A DNA stretch of 64,000 nucleotides, from contig NZ_KB849282.1 of NCBI RefSeq assembly GCF_000368145.1, forward strand, positions 193,791-257,790, written 5' to 3'. The position numbers were made by a program, and so were the translations under genes. Position 1 is the first letter of the stretch. The number at the start of each line of letters is the position of its first letter. The notes beneath the pieces were generated by a model. It was given only the letters and a program-made list of their open reading frames with translations. It was not told the DNA's origin and ran no database searches. Shown here piece by piece: positions 27,192 through 36,735 of this stretch. Origin of the DNA: Acinetobacter guillouiae CIP 63.46. GTDB taxonomy: Bacteria; Pseudomonadota; Gammaproteobacteria; Pseudomonadales; Moraxellaceae.

Positions 27192-27267
27192 CCTCTAAAT
27201 TTGCAGCAATACCCTGCAAAGCGCCATTCAATGAATGGCTCAGCCTCTCCGAGTAGAGGCTTAGAGG
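27192..27267 (+). ncRNA. Candidate structured RNA (cloverleaf) between hom and thrC
   Basis: Four perfect stems fit in 76 bases: a closing stem CCTCTAA/TTAGAGG (27192-27198 with 27261-27267), then TTTGCAG/CTGCAAA (27200-27206 with 27214-27220), GCCATTC/GAATGGC (27223-27229 with 27233-27239) and GCCTCT/AGAGGC (27243-27248 with 27255-27260). The last arm abuts the closing stem. It is not a tRNA: arm lengths and loops do not fit and there is no T-loop. No T-run follows, so it is not a simple terminator. It could be a cis-regulatory element of thrC, an RNA processing site or a mobile palindromic element. Confidence 0.55.
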
Positions 27268-27312
27268 TTAAAAGAATATCTTATTTGCTCTACACACAAT
27301 TGGAACACCATC

Positions 27313-28452
27313 ATGTCTAATGCCAATCGCTATACAGGACTTGTTGATCGCTATCGTGACCGCTTACCAGTATCGAAAACTACACGTGCTATTTCTTTAA
27401 ATGAAGGTAATACGCCTCTCATTAAATTAGACAATATTCCCGGTATTATTGGTAAGAATGTTGAAATTTATGTGAAGTATGAAGGTTTAAACCCGACAGG
27501 TTCGTTTAAAGACCGTGGTATGACCATGGCAGTGACCAAAGCAGTAGAAGAAGGCTCTAAGGCGATTATCTGTGCATCTACAGGCAATACCTCTGCTGCT
27601 GCTGCTGCATATGCTGCTCGTGCGGGTATCAAAGCATTTGTGTTAATCCCAGAAGGCAAAATTGCCATGGGTAAAATGGCACAAGCGATGATGTACGGCG
27701 CGATCACCATGCAAATTCGCGGGAACTTCGATGACGGCATGCGTTTGGTTAAAGAAGTTGCAGACCAAGCGCCGGTAACGATTGTTAACTCAATCAACCC
27801 ATACCGCTTACAAGGTCAAAAGACCATTGCTTATGAAATCGTAGAAGCGTTAGGTCGTGCGCCTGACTACCACTGCTTACCTGTTGGTAATGCGGGCAAT
27901 ATCACTGCGCATTGGATGGGTTATACCGAAGCAGTTGCTAATCAACCTGTTGAAGCATTTGAACAAGTGGTTTATGACCCTGAAACAGATAAGTTTACCG
28001 GTCCAAACCCTGAAGGTCGTCCGGTCATGGTCGGTTATCAAGCTTCTGGTGCTGCGCCATTCTTACGTGGTGGTCCTGTTGAAAACCCAGAAACAGTTGC
28101 AACAGCAATTCGTATTGGTAATCCTCAAAGCTTTAATCATGCTAAAGCGGTCGTTCGTGACTCAAATGGCTGGTTTGATGAATTAACTGATGCAGAAATT
28201 TTAGAAGCGCAACGTCTGCTTTCTATGTATGAAGGTGTATTTGTTGAACCTGCTTCTGCGGCATCTATCGGTGGTGCAATTCGTGATATCAAAGCAGGTA
28301 AAATTGCTGAAGGTTCTGTGATTGTGTGTACTGTGACAGGTAATGGTCTAAAAGATCCTGATACCGCAATTAAACAATGTGAAGATGCAGTGATGTTATC
28401 TATTGATGCAACAATGAATCAAGTGAAAGACTCTATTCTTTCAAATATGTAA
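27313..28452 (+). CDS. thrC: Threonine synthase
   Basis: ThrC converts O-phosphohomoserine to threonine with pyridoxal phosphate. The 379 residues show the fold type II PLP pattern: NEGNTPLIKLD at 30-40, the cofactor lysine Lys66 in GSFKDRGM, the phosphate loop VGNAGNITAHW, and CTVTGNGLKDPD near the C terminus. It is the shorter, thrC class also found in Pseudomonas-related species. A TTGGA ribosome site precedes the ATG. It forms a unit with hom, and a strong terminator follows. Confidence 0.96.
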   Translation: MSNANRYTGLVDRYRDRLPVSKTTRAISLNEGNTPLIKLDNIPGIIGKNVEIYVKYEGLNPTGSFKDRGMTMAVTKAVEEGSKAIICASTGNTSAAAAAYAARAGIKAFVLIPEGKIAMGKMAQAMMYGAITMQIRGNFDDGMRLVKEVADQAPVTIVNSINPYRLQGQKTIAYEIVEALGRAPDYHCLPVGNAGNITAHWMGYTEAVANQPVEAFEQVVYDPETDKFTGPNPEGRPVMVGYQASGAAPFLRGGPVENPETVATAIRIGNPQSFNHAKAVVRDSNGWFDELTDAEILEAQRLLSMYEGVFVEPASAASIGGAIRDIKAGKIAEGSVIVCTVTGNGLKDPDTAIKQCEDAVMLSIDATMNQVKDSILSNM

Positions 28453-28468
28453 TAACGCATTCACATCT

Positions 28469-28498
28469 AAAAAACCAGTTGTGCGCAACTGGTTTTTT
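28469..28498 (+). terminator. Rho-independent terminator of thrC
   Basis: AAAAAACCAGTTG and CAACTGGTTTTTT form a 13-bp stem with a 4-base loop, 16 bases after the thrC stop. Confidence 0.9.
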
Positions 28499-28677
28499 AT
28501 TTGCTCAAGCTCAACATTGTTCTTCTTCATATTAGTCATAATTTAGATCTGATTCAGTCACACTATCTGCCTTTAGTATCAATTGCTTTGTCAGCACGAT
28601 TTGAAAGTGCCACCCAAACACCAGCATTCCAAATTTACACATCTCATAATCTATTTTTTATGCTTAATTTAAGCATA

Positions 28678-28706
28678 AAAAAGCCCTTCATATTGAAGAG
28701 CTTTTT
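28678..28706 (-). terminator. Terminator of pbpG (minus strand)
   Basis: AAAAAGC-CTTC pairs with GAAG-GCTTTTT with one mismatch. On the minus strand it ends in a T-run and lies just after the pbpG stop. Confidence 0.7.
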
Positions 28707-28740
28707 GTCATTTGGCTGGTTAAGTGCTGTGAGAAACTGA

Positions 28741-29796
28741 TTAGATACGTTTCGGTAAATTACTGACCCAGTTTAATAAATTGGTTGCATCATTGGTACG
28801 TGCCTGAGACGAACTTGCACCTAATAACACCACCACAGCGGGACGACTATTTACAGTGGTGTGCATAACCACGCAACGCCCTGCTTCATTGATATAACCC
28901 GTTTTAGAAATATTAATATTCCAGCCGCCATTACGTACTAAGGCATTGGTATTATTTGATTTCAACACGCGATAACCTAAATTAAAGTCATAATGTGCTG
29001 TTGTTGAGAATTGACGGATCAAGCCATATTGCGATGCAGCACTGACTAAAATCCCCAAATCTCGAGCAGAAGAAACATTACGTGGATCTAAACCAGTAGA
29101 TTCAACATAATGAGTTGAATTCATGCCCAATTGACGTGCTTTTGAATTCATTGCAGCAAAAAACGCTTGGCGACCACCTGGGTAAGTACGCGCTAAAGCT
29201 GCTGCAGCTGGATTTTCAGATTTCATCAATGCCACAAGTAACATTTCAGCACGATTCATGGTATCGCCAACTTTTAAAGTTGAACTTGAATTCTTACCAC
29301 CAGCACCCGCAAAATCGATTTGTTGCAAAGTAATGTCTTCAGACATATTTAAACGGGCATCTGCGGTAATCACTGCTGTCATCAACTTGGTAATTGATGC
29401 GATAGGCAATGCCATATTGGTATTTTTACTAAACAGGACTTCACCTGTTTTTGCATCCATCACCAACGCAGCACGTGCATTTACCGATGGTTGGCTGTTA
29501 TAGGTATTGGTGTCATAAATCTGTACAGACTTATTGGTCAATGTTGTCGGTGCAGCATTTGACGCACGAATTGTTGTGGTTAAGGTAGTTGAGCCTTTTG
29601 GAGAAATATCCTCGCCATCATCATCCAGAGAGTCACCATTGAGTAACTGGCTGGCATCTGAAGAAGACCAATTTACAGTTGCTTGTCCGCTCCCCCCCGA
29701 TGAGTTCATAATGATTTCAGCAAAACCGGTAGAACTCAAACTGAGTAGTACTGACAAACTCAGCACATGCATTAACGTTTTTTTTGGTTTTTTCAC
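28741..29796 (-). CDS. pbpG: D-alanyl-D-alanine endopeptidase, PBP7/8 type
   Basis: This penicillin-binding protein of the S11 peptidase family cleaves peptide cross-links in the periplasm. The 351 residues contain a signal peptide (about 1-26), a variable Ser/Thr/Asp-rich region (30-100), and the catalytic motifs SITK (Ser134, Lys137), SEN (193-195) and KTG at about 298 in ISKTGYINEAG. The start is a GTG giving a MKKPKK n-region; a later ATG (29772) would lose the charged n-region. A small hairpin ACCTC/GAGGT sits over the GAGGT upstream of the start. Confidence 0.9.
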   Translation of the reverse strand: MKKPKKTLMHVLSLSVLLSLSSTGFAEIIMNSSGGSGQATVNWSSSDASQLLNGDSLDDDGEDISPKGSTTLTTTIRASNAAPTTLTNKSVQIYDTNTYNSQPSVNARAALVMDAKTGEVLFSKNTNMALPIASITKLMTAVITADARLNMSEDITLQQIDFAGAGGKNSSSTLKVGDTMNRAEMLLVALMKSENPAAAALARTYPGGRQAFFAAMNSKARQLGMNSTHYVESTGLDPRNVSSARDLGILVSAASQYGLIRQFSTTAHYDFNLGYRVLKSNNTNALVRNGGWNINISKTGYINEAGRCVVMHTTVNSRPAVVVLLGASSSQARTNDATNLLNWVSNLPKRI

Positions 29797-30028
29797 GATA
29801 ACTTACTCACCTCAAGGAGGTATTCACAAACTTGCTAATTACCTCAAATATGACTTACATTTACACTCAAACGTGACTATATTAAAACAAATATTTCAAT
29901 CACGCCGTATTATGCGTAAATATTGAATGGATATTAGGAATAGGATTGCCAATTTTGTTATGTCTTTGCAAGTCTTTTTTGCTTTATGTAACAAAAATGT
30001 CGATATTGAGAAATTTAAGGAGGTGTAA

Positions 30029-30664
30029 GTGATTACTGTTTTAGTGGTAGATGACCATGAATTAGTAAGAACCGGCATCTGCAGAATGTTAGAAGATCAG
30101 ACCGATATTCAAGTCATTGGACAAGCAGAATCTGGTGAAGAAGCAATTACGATTGTAAGGCAACAACATCCCAATGTGGTTTTATTGGATGTCAACATGC
30201 CTGGAATTGGTGGTGTAGAAACTACCCGTCGTTTGTTACAAACCGCACCTGATACCAAAGTACTCGCTGTGAGTGGTTTGGCTGAAGAACCCTATCCATC
30301 GCTATTATTGAAAGCTGGAGCTCGTGGTTACATTACCAAGGGCGCGCCAATCACTGAAATGGTTCGCGCAATCAAAAAAGTCATGCAAGGCGGTAAGTAT
30401 TTTAGTGCCGATATTGCTGAACAACTTGCAAGCTCTTATTTATCCGATACACAAACCTCACCTTTTGACGCGCTGTCAGAACGTGAAATGCAAGTTGCCA
30501 TGATGGTGGTAAATTGTGTCAGTGCACAAGAAATTTCTGACAAACTCTTTGTCAGTGTAAAAACAGTCAATACTTATCGTTATCGTATCTTTGAAAAATT
30601 AGGACTTGATAGTGATGTAAAACTCACCCACCTTGCGATACGTTATGGTTTAATTAAGCCATAA
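30029..30664 (+). CDS. gacA: Response regulator GacA/UvrY
   Basis: GacA-type regulators are phosphorylated by GacS/BarA and activate small RNAs that sequester CsrA/RsmA. The 211 residues have a receiver domain (phospho-acceptor Asp54 in LLDVNMPG, acidic VVDDHE pocket, conserved KAGARGY-TKG) and a LuxR-type helix-turn-helix C terminus (about 145-205, LSEREMQVAMMVV and VSVKTVNTYRYRIFEKL). The start is GTG with a strong AAGGAGGT. No cognate kinase gene is next to it; pilS follows 36 bases later. Confidence 0.92.
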   Translation: MITVLVVDDHELVRTGICRMLEDQTDIQVIGQAESGEEAITIVRQQHPNVVLLDVNMPGIGGVETTRRLLQTAPDTKVLAVSGLAEEPYPSLLLKAGARGYITKGAPITEMVRAIKKVMQGGKYFSADIAEQLASSYLSDTQTSPFDALSEREMQVAMMVVNCVSAQEISDKLFVSVKTVNTYRYRIFEKLGLDSDVKLTHLAIRYGLIKP

Positions 30665-30700
30665 ATTGATTAAAACAATAATTTATCTTGAGTACGATTT

Positions 30701-32269
30701 ATGTCGCCTACGGTAACGGTTCCTATTTATCAAACAATTTACCGTCTAGGCACACTGTATTCAGGGTATAGATTGGTTATTGCCTTTTGCTTAGTCATTA
30801 TTTTTCTGATTACCCTTGAACATCAGCCCGTACATTACGAATATCCCAGCTTATATTTTTATTCTCTAACCGCATTTACGCTGATCGCAGCATTACAAAT
30901 GATGCTGCTCAAGTTCTATCCGCATGGGGTTGGGCGGCAATTTATCGGTTTTTTTATTGTTGATATTCCCTTTCTAAGTACCTTGGTATTTGCCCTCAAT
31001 GGGCCAAATTTAGCCATCAGTATTTTGTTCGTAATTGCCGTTTTTACCGCGAATTTTCTGCTGAGTAAAAATAAAGCGCTATTCGTAACACTGGTTTCTG
31101 TGATTGCAATTATTTACCAACAGTTTTTAGGCAGCTTCTTCGATTTTTCAAATTTAAATAATATTAGTAACAGTGCCTTATTGGCTTTTTTATTTTTTAT
31201 GGTCTATGGCATTGGACAGATTGCAATTAATCGCTTCCAAGTTTTAGAGTCGTTAAATACCTATCAATCTCTTGAATTATTTAAGTTACAGAACATTAAC
31301 CGCTATATTTTAGAACAGATTGAAGTCGGTTATTTGGTGCTTGATGAAAAATGCAAAATTATCGTCAGTAACCCTGCCGCCTGTTTACTTTTGGGCATTT
31401 CACCGCTTTACGCACATGAGCAATATCATTTATCCAGCTTTCAACCGGACTTATATGAAATCTTAAAAGATGCCTTGTTACGTGATGGCGAACGCTTCCA
31501 ATTTGAATCCCAACAGTCCTCGTATACAGTCGATATTCGCGTACAAAAATTGATTGTTCCGCATCAAGCACTCACGCTTTTAGTCCTCGAAGATGCACAA
31601 AAAATTAATCAAAAGGTACAACAACTCAAACTTGCCGCACTTGGTCAATTATCGGCCAGTATTGCCCATGAAATTCGCAATCCACTTGCTGCCATTGCGC
31701 AGGCCAATGATCTCTTTATCAGCAGCGACCCAGAACAACAAATCATTTTAAATCAAATGATTACCAAACAGACCATCCGTATCAATAATATTATTAAAGA
31801 TACCTTAGATATGGCAAAAAATAAAAAGATCCATACCTCAAAAATTAATTTTCAAGAATTTGTTGATGACTTATTACGCCATGATTTAGGGGATGCTCAG
31901 GAAAAAATCAAATTAGAAATTCAAGCTGATGTTTGGATCTATTTTGATGACTCCCACCTCAGACAAGTTTTAATCAATTTAGTCCGTAATGCATTACGTC
32001 ATAATGATCAAAATGCTGAACACATTTTAGTGCAAACGTTTAAAAATGAATCACATGTATATATCGATGTGATTGATTATGGGAAAGGCGTCACAAAACA
32101 AGATCTTTCGCAATTATTTCAGCCATTTTTTAGTACCGAAATCAATGGAACTGGTTTAGGATTGTACCTATCGCAGACGATATGCGAAGCGAATCAAGCG
32201 AAACTAATTTACGTAGAGCAAAAACAACAAGGGGCGTGCTTCCGTATCGAATGCCCACTCATGGATTAG
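30701..32269 (+). CDS. pilS: Sensor histidine kinase PilS
   Basis: PilS senses membrane pilin and controls PilR. The 522-residue protein has six N-terminal membrane helices (about 20-185), a PAS domain (about 205-300), a HisKA domain with the phosphorylated His323 in SASIAHEIRNPLAAI, and a HATPase domain with N-box INLVRNALRHN, DYGKGV and GTGLGLYL. The ATG is 36 bases after gacA, and pilR begins 17 bases after the stop. The position before pilR and the domain layout decide the name. Confidence 0.93.
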   Translation: MSPTVTVPIYQTIYRLGTLYSGYRLVIAFCLVIIFLITLEHQPVHYEYPSLYFYSLTAFTLIAALQMMLLKFYPHGVGRQFIGFFIVDIPFLSTLVFALNGPNLAISILFVIAVFTANFLLSKNKALFVTLVSVIAIIYQQFLGSFFDFSNLNNISNSALLAFLFFMVYGIGQIAINRFQVLESLNTYQSLELFKLQNINRYILEQIEVGYLVLDEKCKIIVSNPAACLLLGISPLYAHEQYHLSSFQPDLYEILKDALLRDGERFQFESQQSSYTVDIRVQKLIVPHQALTLLVLEDAQKINQKVQQLKLAALGQLSASIAHEIRNPLAAIAQANDLFISSDPEQQIILNQMITKQTIRINNIIKDTLDMAKNKKIHTSKINFQEFVDDLLRHDLGDAQEKIKLEIQADVWIYFDDSHLRQVLINLVRNALRHNDQNAEHILVQTFKNESHVYIDVIDYGKGVTKQDLSQLFQPFFSTEINGTGLGLYLSQTICEANQAKLIYVEQKQQGACFRIECPLMD

Positions 32270-32286
32270 ATTAGGTTTTTGGGGAT

Positions 32287-33702
32287 ATGACTACACGACA
32301 ACCATTGGTTTTACTTGTAGATGATGAACAAGATTTATGTATGTTAATGCAAATGAGCCTTTCTCGGATGGGCATCAAAACGCATATGGCACACCATTTA
32401 CAACAAGCCAAATATTTTTTTAGTGAATATAAATATGATGCCTGTATTACCGATTTAAACCTCCCTGATGGTAGTGGTTTAGATTTGGTTAAGCATGTAT
32501 CACAGCATTATCCTAAAACGCCTATTGCAGTCTTAACTGCATATGGAAATATGGAAATTGCGATTGCCTCGCTGAAAGCAGGTGCTTTTGATTTTGTCAG
32601 CAAACCGATTAACCAATTACATCTGCAACAGCTTTTACAAAAAGCTTTGCATGTACCACAGTTAAGAGAAACTATCAACGATGCGCCGCTTGAGGAATCA
32701 ATGCTCATCGGTGATTCACAGGTCATTCGTAAGTTAAGAGAATCGATTAAAAAAATTGCTCGTTCACAAGCACCAGTATTTATCACGGGTGAATCTGGAA
32801 CAGGTAAAGAAGTAGTTGCCAATCTCATCCATCTACTCAGCAACCGCAGTGATAGCCCTTTTGTGGCGATTAATTGTGGTGCAATTTCTGAAGAGTTGAT
32901 GGAGAGTGAGCTATTTGGGCATAAGAAAGGCTGTTTTTCAGGTGCAACTCAAGACAAACAGGGCCTTATTCAAGCTGCCAATGGCGGTACCCTGTTTTTA
33001 GATGAAATTGCAGAACTTTCTTTGGCCATGCAAGCCAAATTGTTACGGGCTTTGCAAGAAAAGAAAATTCGTCCTCTAGGCAGTGATACCGAAATCGAAG
33101 TTGATTTTCGTATTATCAGTGCAACACATCAAGATATTGAAGCATTCGTTGAACAAGGCAAATTCCGTCATGATCTGTTCTTTAGAATTCATGTGATGGA
33201 TATTGTGCTCCCGCCATTGCGCGAACGTGATTGTGATATTCTAATTTTAGCCAATCATTTTCTTCAGCAAATTTGTACAGAGTGGCGTATTTCAACCAAG
33301 TCTTTCACTGAACAAGCCAAAGCTTTTCTTTTGCAACAACATTACTCAGGCAATGTTCGTGAATTACGCAATATCATCGAAAAAGCCATTACCATGAGTG
33401 ATGAAGACTATATTGATATTCAACAGCTGCAACCAGCTCCACATCGTGGTATCCACAAAGTCGAACAGCATGATCTGATGCAAAGTAAAGCCTTGCCTAT
33501 CGTCATGCCGAATAAAGCACAAAACATTCCAGAAGAAGGTTTGGAGCAATATTTGGAAAAAGTCGAAAAAGAGGTGCTGTTATCTGCGTTAAATCAAACC
33601 CATTGGAATCGTACTTTAGCTGCGAAGAAATTGGGCATGACGTTTCGTTCTTTACGCTACCGTTTGAAAAAGTTTGGTTTAGATACCGATGATGATGAAT
33701 AA
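32287..33702 (+). CDS. pilR: Sigma-54-dependent response regulator PilR
   Basis: PilR activates pilA transcription with sigma-54 RNA polymerase. The 471 residues have a receiver domain (Asp56 in ITDLNLPDGSG), an AAA+ domain with Walker A GESGTGKE at about 168 and Walker B GGTLFLDEIAEL, and a C-terminal Fis-type helix-turn-helix (about 425-465, NRTLAAKKLGMTFRSLRYRL). The sigma-54 contact loop reads GCFSGA (residues 215-220) instead of the canonical GAFTGA, which is unusual. It ends the gacA-pilS-pilR group. Confidence 0.93.
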   Translation: MTTRQPLVLLVDDEQDLCMLMQMSLSRMGIKTHMAHHLQQAKYFFSEYKYDACITDLNLPDGSGLDLVKHVSQHYPKTPIAVLTAYGNMEIAIASLKAGAFDFVSKPINQLHLQQLLQKALHVPQLRETINDAPLEESMLIGDSQVIRKLRESIKKIARSQAPVFITGESGTGKEVVANLIHLLSNRSDSPFVAINCGAISEELMESELFGHKKGCFSGATQDKQGLIQAANGGTLFLDEIAELSLAMQAKLLRALQEKKIRPLGSDTEIEVDFRIISATHQDIEAFVEQGKFRHDLFFRIHVMDIVLPPLRERDCDILILANHFLQQICTEWRISTKSFTEQAKAFLLQQHYSGNVRELRNIIEKAITMSDEDYIDIQQLQPAPHRGIHKVEQHDLMQSKALPIVMPNKAQNIPEEGLEQYLEKVEKEVLLSALNQTHWNRTLAAKKLGMTFRSLRYRLKKFGLDTDDDE

Positions 33703-33778
33703 AGGCAGCCTATATTCTTCATCATAATATCAATTCAAACGCTTTTGCTTTTTACATGGTTACAGCGTGGCGATATGG

Positions 33779-33828
33779 ATGTTGTCGTTGGGGAGGGAGG
33801 GTAGAACACCCCTTGCCCAACACAACAT
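33779..33828. other. Long GC-rich hairpin between pilR and ctpA
   Basis: ATGTTGT/ACAACAT and GTTGGG/CCCAAC stack with a single bulged C into a 13-bp stem, and an inner GGGT/ACCC pair closes a 5-base loop. The plus strand contains three G-runs in a row. There is no T-run, so it is not a classical terminator, and both flanking genes are convergent. It may be a small RNA or an extragenic palindrome. Confidence 0.5.
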
Positions 33829-33903
33829 GATTTAACTGCCGAATGTCAGATATAGCAGCATAAACTGCTACAGTGTTATAAATTCACTTTTCTGCACTCA
33901 ACT

Positions 33904-35082
33904 TTATCTATCACGATGTTTTAATAGTTGATCTGCAACATTATTTAAATAAGTTTCTTCTTTTAGATCCAAAGCCCATGGATATTCCAAATTAGGGCGA
34001 ATGCCCTGCCCGTCAATCATATTGCCATTAGGCGTATAATAATGCGAAACCGTCATTTGTAATGCAGCGCCATTTGGCAATGGAAATAACTTCTGTACAA
34101 CGCCTTTGCCATAGCTTTTTTCACCAATGACCCAAGCACGCTGATGCTCTTTCATTGCAGCCGTAAAAACTTCTGCTGCAGATGCCGAACGACCATTAAT
34201 CAAAATACCTAATTTGGTATTGGACGACTCATCACCCGGTAAGGCTTGGAATTGTTGATTGCCTTCTGAACGGCTTTTGGTAGAAACAATCGTTCCCTGA
34301 GTTAAAAACAGATCAGCCGTTTCAACAGCCGCTGAGAGTAAACCACCGGGGTTATTACGCAAATCGAACAACACGGCTTTTACTTTTTGAGTGCTATATT
34401 CTTCAATTAAACGTTTAATTTCATTGGCCGTATCTTGTTGAAAGACTTTGACTTTAAGAACCAAAACCTGATTATGCAACATAACCGGCTCTATATCCGC
34501 CACTTCCAATTTTCGATTTCTGACCACAGTGATTGCTGGGCTTTTTTCATTCAGTTGCAACTGAAAAGTTGAACCAATTGAACCATGTAATAAGTCTTCG
34601 ACTTGCTGAGCATTTAAGTTCTTAAGCTCTTGATTTTCAATTTTAAAAATAGTGAAGCCATTTTTTAAACCGAGTTTAAATGAGTCTGAATTATCGCGTA
34701 AATTCTTCACTTTCCATTGATGAATATGATTATCAAAAGCCAATTCAAAGTCAGCAGTCGCAAGGTCACTTTCCGTATATTGCATCAACTGTTTATATTC
34801 TTCAGGACTTAGATAACGTGAATAGCGATCTAAACCACCTACCAGCCCTTTGATTGCCTGTAAAAACAAAACATCATCAGGTTTTTCCTGAACATAATTG
34901 TCTTTAACGATACCGTAAATTTGCACAAACTGCTCAATCGATTCAATGGGCACTTCGGCAATACTTTCTTCGACATCACCATCAAAATCAAGTGCGGCAG
35001 CATTTTCTGCTGCCCAAACTGAATGGCTTCCACAGGCCAACAATCCTGTTAATACAGCAATATATTTCCAAGCTTGAGCCAT
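33904..35082 (-). CDS. ctpA: C-terminal processing peptidase (S41 family)
   Basis: This periplasmic serine protease of the CtpA/Prc class degrades selected envelope proteins. The 392 residues contain a signal peptide (about 1-25), a degenerate PDZ region (about 110-195), and the S41 core with LRNNPGG at 241-247, the catalytic serine in NGRSASAAEVF (299-301) and the Lys326/Gln330 pair in GKGVVQ. It lies 30 bases after gpmI on the same strand and is probably co-transcribed. It is shorter than E. coli Prc and matches CtpA-type enzymes. Confidence 0.9.
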   Translation of the reverse strand: MAQAWKYIAVLTGLLACGSHSVWAAENAAALDFDGDVEESIAEVPIESIEQFVQIYGIVKDNYVQEKPDDVLFLQAIKGLVGGLDRYSRYLSPEEYKQLMQYTESDLATADFELAFDNHIHQWKVKNLRDNSDSFKLGLKNGFTIFKIENQELKNLNAQQVEDLLHGSIGSTFQLQLNEKSPAITVVRNRKLEVADIEPVMLHNQVLVLKVKVFQQDTANEIKRLIEEYSTQKVKAVLFDLRNNPGGLLSAAVETADLFLTQGTIVSTKSRSEGNQQFQALPGDESSNTKLGILINGRSASAAEVFTAAMKEHQRAWVIGEKSYGKGVVQKLFPLPNGAALQMTVSHYYTPNGNMIDGQGIRPNLEYPWALDLKEETYLNNVADQLLKHRDR

Positions 35083-35112
35083 TCACGCACCTAGTTTTTA
35101 ATAGAGATAATT

Positions 35113-36660
35113 TTATGCTTTCAATGTAATTAGATTACGGCCTTGCATTTCTGTCGGTACAGGGAGATGCATTAAACTTAAAATAGTCGGTGCAACATCT
35201 GCTAAAACTCCACCTTCAGCAATCGTCGCTGAGGTTGGTCCAACATAAATGAAAGGTACAAGTTCAGTGGTATGCTGTGTATGGACTTGACCACTCACAT
35301 AGTCCTGCATTTGCTCGACATTACCATGATCAGCGGTAATCAGCATGTGACCATGCTTTGCCATTACAGCTTCATATAAACGACCAAGGCTTGTATCAAC
35401 CGCTTCAACTGCTTTCACAGCTGCATCAAACACGCCAGTATGGCCCACCATATCGCCATTGGCATAGTTCACCACCAAAAGGTCAAACTCGCCTGAATTG
35501 ATCGCATCAACCAGCTTGTTGGTGACTTCTGGCGCGCTCATTTCTGGCTGTAGATCATAAGTCGCCACTTTAGGTGATGGGATTAGAATCCGTTTCTCAC
35601 CTGGATATTCATCTTCGCGACCACCACTAAAGAAGAAAGTCACATGAGCGTATTTTTCTGTTTCAGCAATTCGTAACTGCGTTTTGCCTAAAGAAGATAA
35701 GTATTCACCAATTGAATTTTTTAAGCCTTCTGGCATATATGCCACTGGCGCATCTATCGTCGCTTGATAACGCGTTAACATCACAAATTTAGATAGATAT
35801 GGTACTACTTTACGCTCAAAACCTGCAAATTCTTGCTCTACAAAGGCTTTGGTAATTTCACGTGCACGATCCGCACGGAAATTCATAAAGACCACACTGT
35901 CGCCATCTTGGATTTTTGCAATTTCACCAATACGGGTCGCTTTAACAAATTCATCATTTTCATTGGCTGAATAAGCTTGCTCTAAACCATCAACTGCTGA
36001 ATCAACAACACGTAAAGCTTCTCCTTCAGTCATCAGACGGTAAGCTTGTTCCACACGATCCCAACGATTATCACGATCCATGGCAAAGTAACGTCCAATC
36101 ATCGTGGCAATACGGCCTTGATTTGGATATTGTGCAAATACCGCATCGAGTTTTTCTAAAGAAGGTTTTGCACTGCGTGGTGGTGTATCACGACCATCTA
36201 AGAACGCATGTAAATAGACTTTTGCCCCACGCTTCAAAGCAAGCTCACACATCGCAATAATATGGTCTTGATGAGAGTGGACACCACCCTCTGACAACAA
36301 TCCCATGATGTGTAATGCACCATTTGCCGCTTTGGCTTTTTCTACCGCATCAATCAGAACTTCATGCTCGAAAAAATCGCCTGTACGGATGTCTTTGGTA
36401 ATACGAGTAAAATCTTGATACAGCACACGACCTGCACCCAAGTTCATATGACCAACTTCTGAGTTACCCATTTGCCCATCTGGCAAACCGACATCTTCAC
36501 CTGAACCTGAAATTAAACTATGCGGATGCTTTTCTTGCATCATGGTTAGATTTGGCGTTTTTGCTGCTAAAAACGCATTATCTTCGACCGCTTCACGATG
36601 ACCCACACCATCCATAATCACCAGAACGTGAGGGATTTTGCCAGCAGTTGCATCCGTCAT
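35113..36660 (-). CDS. gpmI: 2,3-bisphosphoglycerate-independent phosphoglycerate mutase
   Basis: GpmI interconverts 3- and 2-phosphoglycerate using two Mn(II) ions. The 515 residues show the alkaline-phosphatase-like core: [11 protein letters not shown] near the N terminus, the phosphoserine Ser67 in [11 protein letters not shown], the DGRDTPP and [12 protein letters not shown] segments, and metal-binding [12 protein letters not shown] and ITADHGN motifs. A spacer of 154 bases separates it from lptG. ctpA follows in the same direction. Confidence 0.96.
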   Translation of the reverse strand: MTDATAGKIPHVLVIMDGVGHREAVEDNAFLAAKTPNLTMMQEKHPHSLISGSGEDVGLPDGQMGNSEVGHMNLGAGRVLYQDFTRITKDIRTGDFFEHEVLIDAVEKAKAANGALHIMGLLSEGGVHSHQDHIIAMCELALKRGAKVYLHAFLDGRDTPPRSAKPSLEKLDAVFAQYPNQGRIATMIGRYFAMDRDNRWDRVEQAYRLMTEGEALRVVDSAVDGLEQAYSANENDEFVKATRIGEIAKIQDGDSVVFMNFRADRAREITKAFVEQEFAGFERKVVPYLSKFVMLTRYQATIDAPVAYMPEGLKNSIGEYLSSLGKTQLRIAETEKYAHVTFFFSGGREDEYPGEKRILIPSPKVATYDLQPEMSAPEVTNKLVDAINSGEFDLLVVNYANGDMVGHTGVFDAAVKAVEAVDTSLGRLYEAVMAKHGHMLITADHGNVEQMQDYVSGQVHTQHTTELVPFIYVGPTSATIAEGGVLADVAPTILSLMHLPVPTEMQGRNLITLKA

Positions 36661-36735
36661 GATTTACACTCTTTACTGTTTACAAATTAATCGTTACATC
36701 TTACCGTTTTTTTACGGCAGACTCTATGCTATGAC

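Noticed and set aside
27192-27267. Reading the hom-thrC cloverleaf as a tRNA gene
   Set aside because: The span is tRNA-sized, but arms are 7, 7 and 6 bp with loops of 7, 3 and 6 bases; there is no T-loop, no D-arm and no CCA.
28501-28740. Plus-strand frame after thrC
   Set aside because: It begins right after a terminator and ends in the pbpG terminator; no ribosome site and no family features.
33791-33801. G-quadruplex at the G-run between pilR and ctpA
   Set aside because: Only three G-runs of three or more occur in close succession; the long hairpin explains the GC richness better.
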